Origin: an uncultured Muribaculaceae bacterium
GTDB taxonomy: Bacteria; Bacteroidota; Bacteroidia; Bacteroidales; Muribaculaceae
Direction of reading: 5' to 3'
NCBI GenBank assembly: GCA_947644475.1
Contig: CANRZQ010000069.1
Span: 1 to 11,255, forward strand
Length of the DNA stretch: 11,255 bases
The notes under the pieces are model-generated. The model did not search any database. It was not told where the DNA came from and saw only the letters and a list, made by a program, of their open reading frames with translations. Below are positions 1 to 6,357 of this stretch, piece after piece (position 1 is the first letter of the stretch; the number at the start of each line of letters is the position of its first letter). The position numbers and the translations under genes were made by a program.

Positions 1-5
1 CATAA

Positions 6-59
6 CATGGGCTTTCGCCCATGCCTACCATATTAAGCGGCTCTGCCGCTTCTGCAGAA
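6..59. repeat. Paired-hairpin interspersed repeat (REP-like)
   Basis: Two perfect hairpins stand side by side. The first pairs CATGGGC (6-12) with GCCCATG (17-23) around a TTTC loop. The second pairs AAGCGGC (35-41) with GCCGCTT (45-51) around a three-base loop. They are separated by 11 bases and followed by the 10-base palindrome TTCTGCAGAA (50-59). Neither hairpin is followed by a T run, so this is not a normal intrinsic terminator. The design resembles the short paired-palindrome repeats scattered between genes in many Bacteroidota genomes, often mobilised in trans by REP-associated Y1 transposases; that family assignment is from memory. The element may extend left of the window. Only one copy is visible, so its repeat status is inferred. 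Confidence 0.6.
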
Positions 60-139
60 AATACAAGCATCGTAAATCGGCTTGACCCCTTAGTTTTTAT
101 TTTTGCGACAAACAGGATTTTAATTTTTTTCAGGTTTAA

Positions 140-170
140 TTGGGGGTTTTGGCTTTTTTTGCTAAATTTG
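140..170 (+). promoter_or_regulatory. Candidate Bacteroidota promoter for hpt
   Basis: TAAATTTG at 163-170 matches the Bacteroidota -7 consensus TAnnTTTG exactly. TTG at 140-142, 20 bases upstream, fits a partial -33 element (TTTG). This would put the RNA start near 176-178 and give a leader of about 35 bases before the hpt start at 212. A second -7-like sequence, TATTTTTG at 98-105, lacks a well-spaced -33 box. The region from 92 to 160 is very T-rich. Confidence 0.5.
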
Positions 171-211
171 CGCATCATTTTCAATATTTCCAATTATTTG
201 TTAAAAAACAA

Positions 212-760
212 ATGAAAGAAGTCTCATATCATGGCCTTGCGTTCGAGCCGTATATCACACGCGCCGAAATCGACGCCCGCGTGGCCGAATTAGGCAAAAA
301 AATAACAGAGGAGTGCGCCGGCAAACGGCCACTGTTTATATGCGTGCTCAACGGCGCGTTTCCTTTTGCAAGCGACCTGTTCCGGGCCGTTGACCTTCAG
401 GATGCCGAGATTACATTTATCCGCCTGAAAAGTTACAGCGGAACTGAGTCGACAGGCACTGTAAAGGAGATGATCGGGCTTACGGAGGATATCGAGGGCC
501 GCACAGTGATTGTTGTCGAGGATATAGTGGACACGGGCCACACTATTTTCAAGGTGCTCAACGACCTGAAAGAGAAAAATCCCGCCGAGATAAAGGTGGC
601 GACGCTGCTTTTCAAGCCTGAGGCTTTGGTACGCCCGGTGAAGCCTGACTATGTGGGCTTCGAGATTCCCAAGAAGTTTATCATCGGCTTTGGCCTTGAC
701 ATCGACGGACAGGCCCGCAACCTCAACGATATCTATTCTTTGAAAGAGGAGAAGTTGTAG
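212..760 (+). CDS. hpt: Hypoxanthine phosphoribosyltransferase
   Basis: This cytoplasmic purine-salvage enzyme joins hypoxanthine (often also guanine) to PRPP, giving IMP or GMP. The protein has 182 residues, the usual bacterial length. The PRPP-binding signature VVEDIVDTGHT lies at residues 101-111, with the acidic pair E103-D104. The flexible-loop motif LKSYSGT lies at 72-78. The purine-binding tail KPDYVGFEIP begins at 144 and is followed by the FGLD segment near 160-163. The frame is open back to an ATG at 140, but those 24 extra residues are hydrophobic, translate the T-rich promoter region and have no place in the family, so I use the ATG at 212, where MKEVSYHG begins. It is followed after 137 bases by adk, another purine-nucleotide gene, so the two may be co-expressed. 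Family call is secure; base preference is not readable from sequence. Confidence 0.95.
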   Translation: MKEVSYHGLAFEPYITRAEIDARVAELGKKITEECAGKRPLFICVLNGAFPFASDLFRAVDLQDAEITFIRLKSYSGTESTGTVKEMIGLTEDIEGRTVIVVEDIVDTGHTIFKVLNDLKEKNPAEIKVATLLFKPEALVRPVKPDYVGFEIPKKFIIGFGLDIDGQARNLNDIYSLKEEKL

Positions 761-897
761 GGCATTTCGCAATACGAGCGTCATTGGCTGCGTCGGTCCC
801 ATGAGCCGGGCATCCCTGCATTTATTTGAAATAACGGTAATATAGAAATACTCTCTCCTTCGGTACATATTTTTAAGAACATATATATAATATAGAA

Positions 898-1473
898 ATG
901 TTGAATGTTGTGATTTTCGGTGGCCCCGGCTCCGGCAAGGGCACACAAAGCGAAAGAATTGCCGAACGATACGGTCTGTTCCATATCTCAACGGGAGAAG
1001 TGCTCCGCGACCATATTGCACGAAAGACCGATCTCGGGAAACTGGCCAACAGTTACATATCGCAGGGCATGCTCATCCCCGACAAACTGATGATAAAGGT
1101 GCTCCAGCATGTGCTTGACACTCATCCGGGCGAGACTTCGCGCGGCGTGATTTTCGACGGCTTCCCCCGTACGATTGCCCAGGCCGAGGAACTCGACCGC
1201 ATGCTTGCCGACCGCGGCACAAAAATCAGTTCGGTAATCGGACTTGAAGTGCCCGACGAGATGCTCACCGAGCGCATGCTCCTACGTGGCCAACAGACCG
1301 GACGCGCCGACGACAACGAACGCACTATAAAGCAGCGCATCGCTGTGTACCACAAGCAAACGGCTCCGCTCAAAGACCACTACACTACATCGGGCCGCTA
1401 CACCAAAATCAACGGCGAGGGGTCGGTCGACGATATTTTCACGACTATCTGCTCGTATCTCGACCTGATTTAA
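898..1473 (+). CDS. adk: Adenylate kinase, short-LID form
   Basis: Adenylate kinase catalyses ATP + AMP to 2 ADP and balances the cytoplasmic adenine nucleotide pool. The 191-residue protein shows the P-loop GGPGSGKGT at 8-16, the AMP-binding STGEVLRD at 31-38, and the signature FDGFPRT at 86-92. The segment that would be the LID (about 128-142, RGQQTGRADDN) is only a short loop. The protein is therefore the short type, like eukaryotic cytosolic AK1, and lacks the long LID domain with its possible zinc site seen in many other bacteria. The start at 898 puts the P-loop at the expected distance from the N-terminus. The leader before it (about 865-897) is strongly A/T-rich with no Shine-Dalgarno sequence, as is common in Bacteroidota. 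I see no convincing promoter in the 137-base gap after hpt: TATTTTTA at 868-875 is one base off the -7 consensus but has no -33 partner. Confidence 0.96.
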   Translation: MLNVVIFGGPGSGKGTQSERIAERYGLFHISTGEVLRDHIARKTDLGKLANSYISQGMLIPDKLMIKVLQHVLDTHPGETSRGVIFDGFPRTIAQAEELDRMLADRGTKISSVIGLEVPDEMLTERMLLRGQQTGRADDNERTIKQRIAVYHKQTAPLKDHYTTSGRYTKINGEGSVDDIFTTICSYLDLI

Positions 1474-1474
1474 G

Positions 1475-1488
1475 CCCGGCCAGCCGGG
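1475..1488 (+). other. Small GC hairpin after adk
   Basis: CCCGGC (1475-1480) and GCCGGG (1483-1488) form a perfect inverted repeat starting two bases after the adk stop codon. The two-base centre means the outer five pairs would form in practice. No T run follows, so a classical intrinsic terminator is not supported. It could weaken readthrough into the ligase gene or protect the 3' end of the adk message. Confidence 0.3.
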
Positions 1489-1533
1489 ACATTCGTCTCC
1501 CGGCGACAAACATACATAATTTTTCATACAGCA

Positions 1534-3210
1534 ATGGCATCACTTACAAAAATATACCAGAACTCGTTCCGCACTAACTTTATGTTGCCTGCCGTAACGG
1601 CTTACGGCTCGGACACGACATTGACCTACGGCGAGTTCGCCAAGAAAATAGCAAGGATCCATCTGCTGTATGAATCCTGTGGCGTGAAGAAGGGCGACAA
1701 AATTGCCCTCATGGGCAAGAATACGCCCGACTGGGTGGCTGTATTCATGGCCACCATCACATATGGAGCGGTGATAGTGCCGGTGTTGCAGGATTTCAAT
1801 CCGCGCGACGCCCAGCATATCATCAACCACTCCGACGCGGTGCTTCTCTTTGTGAGCGAGAATATCTACGAGCATATGGATTTCAGCCAGATGCCGAAAG
1901 TGAAGGCGGCTGTGTCGCTCGACCGGCGCGTGGTGCTCGATGAAATAAGCGAGGGCAAGCGCAAGGGCGTATTCAGCTCGTCGCTGCGCGGACTCACTCG
2001 CCGCATCAACAACAAATATCCCAACGGCTTTGCCGGCAACGACATAGTTTACGCCGACATGGACCTTGACGACGTGGCCGTTATAAACTACACATCGGGC
2101 ACCACCGGGTTTTCAAAAGGCGTAATGCTCACTTACGGAAATCTGCTGGGCAACGTAATGTTCGGCATCGAGTCGGGGCTTCATTACCAAGGCTCACGCG
2201 CGCTGTCGTTCCTGCCGCTGGCCCATGCCTATGGCTGCGCCTTCGACATGCTCGTGCCTCTGGCCGTTGGCAGCCACGTGACGCTGCTTGGCAAGATACC
2301 GTCGCCACAGATATTGATGCGTGCATTTGCACAGGTGAAGCCCTCGCTTATCATATGTGTTCCGCTCATCCTTGAGAAAATCTACCGCAAACTCATTGTG
2401 CCCATGATTACCACGCGCGCCATGCGCTGGGTTCTTGCCGTGCCGGGTCTCGACCGCGCCATATACATGCGCATAAAGTCGCGGCTTGTAGAGGCATTCG
2501 GAGGCGAGTTTGAGGAGGTGATTGTGGGCGGCGCCCCGCTCAACCCCGAGGTTGAGGATTTCCTGCACAAAATCAAGTTTCCGTTCACTGTCGGCTACGG
2601 CATGACCGAATGCGGGCCGCTGATAAGTTACACGCCCTGGCAAGAGTTCATCCCCGGCTCATCTGGCGCCACGCTTCCCGGCATCATGGAGGCGCGGACA
2701 GTGCGTCCGGACGACGCTCCCGAAGATGCTCCCGGCGAGATACTTGTAAGGGGGCAGAACGTGATGAAAGGCTATTACAAGAATCCGGAGGCCACCGCCG
2801 ATGTGCTCGAGCCCGACGGATGGCTCCACACGGGCGACATGGGATTTATTGGCGGACCCGGCGGCACGACAGTATTTATACGCGGCCGCTACAAGACAAT
2901 GATTCTCAGCGCCAACGGGCAGAACATCTACCCGGAGGAAATAGAAGCCAAACTCAACAATATGCCATACGTGGGCGAAAGCCTTGTCGTGGAACGCAAC
3001 GGACGCCTTACTGCCCTTGTATATCCCGACATGGAGGCGCTCGACCGCGACGGCCTTACTGTGGACCGCCTCGACCCTATCATGGCGCAAACCCGCACAG
3101 AACTCAACCGATTGCTCGCCCCATATGAGCAAATAGAGAAAATACAACTCATTCCTGAGGAATTTGAGAAAACTCCCAAACGCTCAATCAAGCGTTTCCT
3201 ATATTCATAA
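1534..3210 (+). CDS. AMP-forming acyl-CoA synthetase (long-chain type)
   Basis: This 558-residue member of the ANL superfamily activates a carboxylic acid with ATP to an acyl-adenylate and then, most likely, transfers it to coenzyme A. Best guess for the substrate is a medium or long fatty acid. Motifs appear in family order: the ATP-binding loop YTSGTTGFSKG at 186-196, the A5 motif VGYGMTECGP at 353-362, the A7 motif GWLHTGDMGFIG at 429-440, and the hinge region with RGRYKTMILSANGQNIYPEE at 450-469. The C-terminal end holds EKTPKRSIKR (545-554), where the catalytic A10 lysine is normally found; in a simple alignment its place is taken by S551, with K549 and K553 close by. There is no signal peptide or clear membrane segment. 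Neighbours are unrelated housekeeping genes, so context does not narrow the substrate. An acyl-ACP synthetase or another acyl-adenylating role cannot be excluded. Confidence 0.88.
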   Translation: MASLTKIYQNSFRTNFMLPAVTAYGSDTTLTYGEFAKKIARIHLLYESCGVKKGDKIALMGKNTPDWVAVFMATITYGAVIVPVLQDFNPRDAQHIINHSDAVLLFVSENIYEHMDFSQMPKVKAAVSLDRRVVLDEISEGKRKGVFSSSLRGLTRRINNKYPNGFAGNDIVYADMDLDDVAVINYTSGTTGFSKGVMLTYGNLLGNVMFGIESGLHYQGSRALSFLPLAHAYGCAFDMLVPLAVGSHVTLLGKIPSPQILMRAFAQVKPSLIICVPLILEKIYRKLIVPMITTRAMRWVLAVPGLDRAIYMRIKSRLVEAFGGEFEEVIVGGAPLNPEVEDFLHKIKFPFTVGYGMTECGPLISYTPWQEFIPGSSGATLPGIMEARTVRPDDAPEDAPGEILVRGQNVMKGYYKNPEATADVLEPDGWLHTGDMGFIGGPGGTTVFIRGRYKTMILSANGQNIYPEEIEAKLNNMPYVGESLVVERNGRLTALVYPDMEALDRDGLTVDRLDPIMAQTRTELNRLLAPYEQIEKIQLIPEEFEKTPKRSIKRFLYS

Positions 3211-3229
3211 ACCACCACATACACTGCAT

Positions 3230-3249
3230 CCGGCCCGATCCGCGGCCGG
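3230..3249 (+). other. GC-rich hairpin between ligase gene and ychF
   Basis: CCGGCC (3230-3235) and GGCCGG (3244-3249) form a perfect six-pair stem with an eight-base loop in the 67-base gap upstream of ychF. There is no T run after it. It may be a processing or pausing element, or a chance palindrome in GC-rich DNA. Confidence 0.3.
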
Positions 3250-3277
3250 CGCGCAATGACAACAACTTTATATAGAC

Positions 3278-4378
3278 ATGGCATTAAAATGCGGCATCGT
3301 AGGATTGCCAAACGTAGGTAAATCAACTCTTTTCAACTGTCTGTCGAACGCCAAAGCGCAGTCGGCAAACTTTCCTTTTTGCACAATCGAGCCCAATGTA
3401 GGCGTAATCACCGTACCCGACGAGCGTCTTAACAAACTCGTGGAGATGTGCCATCCGCGCTCCACAGTGCCGGCCACTGTGGAAATCGTCGACATCGCCG
3501 GCCTTGTCAAGGGCGCGTCGAAAGGCGAAGGCCTCGGCAACAAATTTCTTGCCAATATCCGCGAGACCGACGCCATACTGCATGTGCTCCGATGCTTCGA
3601 CGACGACAATATAACCCACGTCGACGGCACTGTCGACCCCGTGCGCGACAAAGAAATTATCGATTACGAATTGCAAATCAAGGACTTGGAGACCATCGAG
3701 TCGCGTCTTGCCAAGACTTTGAAAGCCGCCGCTACCGGCGACAAGACAGCAAAACTCCAGGCCGATGTGCTTCAACGCTACAAGGATGCCCTCGACCAGG
3801 GACGCCCTGCCCGCTCAGTTGAGTTCGAGACTGCCGACGAGCAGCGTTTTGCCCGCGACCTGTTCCTGCTCACAAGCAAGCCCGTGCTCTATGTGTGCAA
3901 TGTCGACGACGCATCGGCCTCCACGGGCAATGCCTACGTCGAGGCCGTGCGCGAGGCCATAGCCGGCGAGGGCGCGTCACTCATGGTAGTGGCCGCACAG
4001 ACCGAGAGCGAGATCGCCGAACTCGACACATGGGAAGAACGCCAGGAATTCCTCAACGAGATAGGCCTTGAAGAGTCGGGCGTGTCGCGTCTTATCCGCG
4101 CGGCCTATGCCCTGCTCGACTTGCAGACCTACTTTACCGCAGGCGAGGACGAGGTGCGCGCCTGGACATTCCGCCGCGGCTCCAAAGCCCCCCAGTGCGC
4201 CGGCATTATCCACACCGACTTTGAAAAAGGCTTCATCCGCGCCGAAGTGATAAAATACGACGACTATGTAAGCCTTGGCGGAGAGACCGCCGTGAAGGAA
4301 GCCGGCAAAATGGGCGTTGAAGGCAAAGAATATGTGGTGCAGGACGGCGACATAATGCACTTCCGTTTCAACGTATAA
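3278..4378 (+). CDS. ychF: Ribosome-associated P-loop ATPase YchF (OLA1 family)
   Basis: YchF is a near-universal member of the Obg/TRAFAC class that binds ribosomes and, unlike its relatives, prefers ATP to GTP; it is linked to stress and translation control. The protein has 366 residues, close to the usual 363. Visible motifs are the P-loop GLPNVGKST at 9-17, the switch I segment NFPFCTIEPNVG at 31-42, and DIAGLVKGAS at 72-81 (switch II). NVDD at 208-211 sits at the G4 position; the altered NKxD is what permits ATP use in this family. A helical coiled-coil arm lies near 130-180 and the TGS domain occupies roughly 283-366, ending in the typical DGDIMHFRFNV. The start MALKCGIVGLPN is the standard N-terminus. 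The next gene starts seven bases after its stop, so co-transcription with the tRNA-modification gene is likely. Confidence 0.97.
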   Translation: MALKCGIVGLPNVGKSTLFNCLSNAKAQSANFPFCTIEPNVGVITVPDERLNKLVEMCHPRSTVPATVEIVDIAGLVKGASKGEGLGNKFLANIRETDAILHVLRCFDDDNITHVDGTVDPVRDKEIIDYELQIKDLETIESRLAKTLKAAATGDKTAKLQADVLQRYKDALDQGRPARSVEFETADEQRFARDLFLLTSKPVLYVCNVDDASASTGNAYVEAVREAIAGEGASLMVVAAQTESEIAELDTWEERQEFLNEIGLEESGVSRLIRAAYALLDLQTYFTAGEDEVRAWTFRRGSKAPQCAGIIHTDFEKGFIRAEVIKYDDYVSLGGETAVKEAGKMGVEGKEYVVQDGDIMHFRFNV

Positions 4379-4385
4379 TAATCCA

Positions 4386-4973
4386 ATGACCCCGAGACTC
4401 TCACAGGAAGAACTTGCCGATGTGCGAGCCGCCGTCGACGCCCTCCGCCGCGGCGGAGTGATACTCTACCCCACCGACACGGTGTGGGGCATCGGATGCG
4501 ACGCCACAAACGAGGCGGCGGTGAAGCGGGTGTTTGAGATAAAGCACCGCGCCGACTCCAAGGCTCTTATTGCCCTTGTGAATTCGCTGGCAATGCTCGA
4601 GCGCACGGTCGACAATGTGCCGGATGTGGCATATCAACTGATAGAGGCTTCCGACCGCCCCACAACGATAGTCTACGACCACGGCACAGGCGTTGCGCCG
4701 TCGATGATCGCCGCCGACGGCTCGCTTGCCGTGCGTGTCACGTCGGAACGAATATCGTCGGCCATAATCCGCGGACTTGGACGCCCGTTGGTGTCGACAT
4801 CCGCAAATATCAGCGGAGCCACGGCTGCCGCGTTCTTCGACGAGATTTCCGATGACATAAAAAATGCCGTGGACTACGCCTGTCTCTCGCGGCAAACCGA
4901 CCGCACCGCGGCGCGGCCATCGCTCGTCATCAAGATTTCAGACAACGGGGTATTCAAAATATTGCGGAAATAA
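4386..4973 (+). CDS. tsaC: L-threonylcarbamoyladenylate synthase (YrdC family)
   Basis: This enzyme makes threonylcarbamoyl-AMP from threonine, bicarbonate and ATP, the first step of t6A modification at position 37 of tRNAs that read ANN codons. The 195-residue protein is a single YrdC domain without the extra C-terminal domain of long Sua5 proteins. Evidence is the N-terminal motif YPTDTVWGIGCDA (28-40), the basic substrate-binding segment IKHRADSK (52-59), RPTT at 91-94, AVRV at 115-118 and STSANISG at 137-144. The end of the domain reads PSLV (178-181) where PSTI or PSTV is more usual. The start seven bases after ychF gives the expected short N-terminus. The other t6A genes (tsaD, tsaB, tsaE) are not in view. 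The symbol tsaC is used for the short form; annotators may also write Sua5/YciO/YrdC. Confidence 0.93.
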   Translation: MTPRLSQEELADVRAAVDALRRGGVILYPTDTVWGIGCDATNEAAVKRVFEIKHRADSKALIALVNSLAMLERTVDNVPDVAYQLIEASDRPTTIVYDHGTGVAPSMIAADGSLAVRVTSERISSAIIRGLGRPLVSTSANISGATAAAFFDEISDDIKNAVDYACLSRQTDRTAARPSLVIKISDNGVFKILRK

Positions 4974-4977
4974 CCGA

Positions 4978-6354
4978 ATGTTAAAACGACAGCTACGCCT
5001 TCGCATCTCTTATATCCTTGCCGACTATTTATCGGTGAGCGTGGCGTGGTTTGCCTTCACCATAATCCGGTATTTCAACCTTGACTTCGAATATGAAATC
5101 AATTTCAGGGAATTCCTGTGCATGGACATGGTGCCGGTGGGCATGGTTGTGTTCCCGCTCGGGATGTTAGGTATCTACTGGATGAGCGGTTATTACGAGG
5201 ATGTGATTCTGAAATCGCGCCTCGACGATGTGCTCAACACGGCAGTAACGGCCTTGTTCGGCACTATCCTCATCTATTTCGCCGCCCTGTTCAACGATGC
5301 GGTGCCCGACCGTATGACCAATTACGAACTTGTGGCCGTGCTTTGGCTGCTCCTTACCGTGGTGCCGTCGCTCCCCCGCGTGATGCTGTCGACGGCCACG
5401 GCGCGGCATATCCGCAGCGGAGCCGTATCTTTCAATACGTTAATCATAGGCAAGGATGACGAAATTGCCCGATTTTCAGACACAATAGAAAGTTCGCTGA
5501 GAAAAATAGGGCGCAAAATCACAGGACATGTCTCGCCTGATTTTTCCATCGCCGGGATAAAAGACCTGTGCGAGCGCAATAACATCCAGACATTCGTCAT
5601 AGCCCCCGGGCTCACTCCGGAGCAAGTCCTGAAAATAGTGAACGCGCTGTTTCCGCTTGAAAAATCGGTTCTCATCACCCCCGGGTCCTACGATATGATT
5701 ACATCGCGCCCCCGCACATCAATGGTGGGCGGTGAACCGTTTATCGACCTGACGCGCTCGCGGATTCCGGCCGCCACGGCCAACCTCAAGCGGCTTGGCG
5801 ACATTACGGTGTCGGCCATTGCCCTGCTTTGCCTGCTGCCGGTGTTCGCAGTCGTGGCCATCATAATAAAACGGCAGTCGCCCGGGCCGGTGATATACAG
5901 GCAGACCCGCATCGGAAGGCAGAAGCGACCCTTCAATATATTGAAATTCCGGTCGATGTATGTCGACGCCGAGACCAACGGCCCGTCGCTGTCGACTGTC
6001 GACGACCCGCGCATCACCCCTGTTGGCCGGTTTATGCGCAAATACCGGATTGACGAACTACCGCAATTCTGGAACGTGCTCCGCGGCGACATGTCGCTCG
6101 TGGGTCCGCGCCCCGAGCGCGAATTCTACATCCGCAGGATTCTCGAGAAGGCCCCGTATTACAGCCTCATCCATCAGGTACGCCCCGGCATCACATCTTG
6201 GGGCATGGTGAAGTACGGATACGCCTCTTCAGTCGAGCAGATGATCGAACGCCTGAAATACGACCTGCTATATATCGAGAACCTGTCGTTCGGAGTTGAC
6301 ATAAAGATTATTTTCTACACATTCAATACCGTTATCACGGGGAAAGGAGTTTGA
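4978..6354 (+). CDS. Polyprenyl sugar-phosphate transferase (WbaP/CpsE-like)
   Basis: This 458-residue integral membrane enzyme should move a sugar-1-phosphate from a nucleotide sugar to undecaprenyl phosphate, the first step of lipid-linked glycan assembly. The N-terminal half has four likely membrane helices (about 12-31, 50-68, 86-106, 116-136), then a soluble CoA-binding-like domain (about 150-260). A further hydrophobic helix at 274-297 begins the catalytic bacterial-transferase domain: SPGPVIYRQTRIG (301-313), FNILKFRSM (319-327), YRIDELPQFWNVLRGDMSLV (356-375) with the D359-E360 pair, GPRPE (376-380), and RPGITSWG (402-409). The frame is open back to 4864, inside tsaC, but the 38 extra residues are not hydrophobic and merely read tsaC out of frame, so the ATG at 4978, four bases after the tsaC stop, is the start. 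It stands outside any visible capsule or O-antigen cluster. The sugar (glucose, galactose or other) cannot be read from sequence. Confidence 0.92.
   Translation: MLKRQLRLRISYILADYLSVSVAWFAFTIIRYFNLDFEYEINFREFLCMDMVPVGMVVFPLGMLGIYWMSGYYEDVILKSRLDDVLNTAVTALFGTILIYFAALFNDAVPDRMTNYELVAVLWLLLTVVPSLPRVMLSTATARHIRSGAVSFNTLIIGKDDEIARFSDTIESSLRKIGRKITGHVSPDFSIAGIKDLCERNNIQTFVIAPGLTPEQVLKIVNALFPLEKSVLITPGSYDMITSRPRTSMVGGEPFIDLTRSRIPAATANLKRLGDITVSAIALLCLLPVFAVVAIIIKRQSPGPVIYRQTRIGRQKRPFNILKFRSMYVDAETNGPSLSTVDDPRITPVGRFMRKYRIDELPQFWNVLRGDMSLVGPRPEREFYIRRILEKAPYYSLIHQVRPGITSWGMVKYGYASSVEQMIERLKYDLLYIENLSFGVDIKIIFYTFNTVITGKGV
6343..6349 (+). promoter_or_regulatory. Strong Shine-Dalgarno sequence before the ClC gene
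   Basis: AAAGGAG ends eight bases before the ATG at 6358, ideal Shine-Dalgarno content and spacing. It overlaps the last codons of the upstream transferase gene. No other gene in the window has a comparable site, and Bacteroidota ribosomes generally make little use of it, so it may be functional or simply a by-product of the codons for GKGV. Confidence 0.45.
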
Positions 6355-6357
6355 CAC

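Noticed and set aside
140..211. Upstream start adding 24 residues to hpt
   Set aside because: The extension translates the promoter itself, and the family begins near MKEVSYHG at 212.
21..215. 64-residue + strand frame at the left end
   Set aside because: It translates the hairpin repeat and the T-rich promoter region, overlaps the hpt start and shows no family features.
290..1021. 243-residue frame on the - strand across hpt and adk
   Set aside because: It is antisense to two well-identified genes and their gap, with a composition expected from a shadow of GC-biased codons.
2610..3128. 172-residue + strand frame inside the acyl ligase gene
   Set aside because: It is an out-of-frame reading of a gene with strong motifs in the other frame.
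4864..4977. Upstream start adding 38 residues to the sugar-phosphate transferase
   Set aside because: It lies wholly inside tsaC in another frame and has no membrane or family character.
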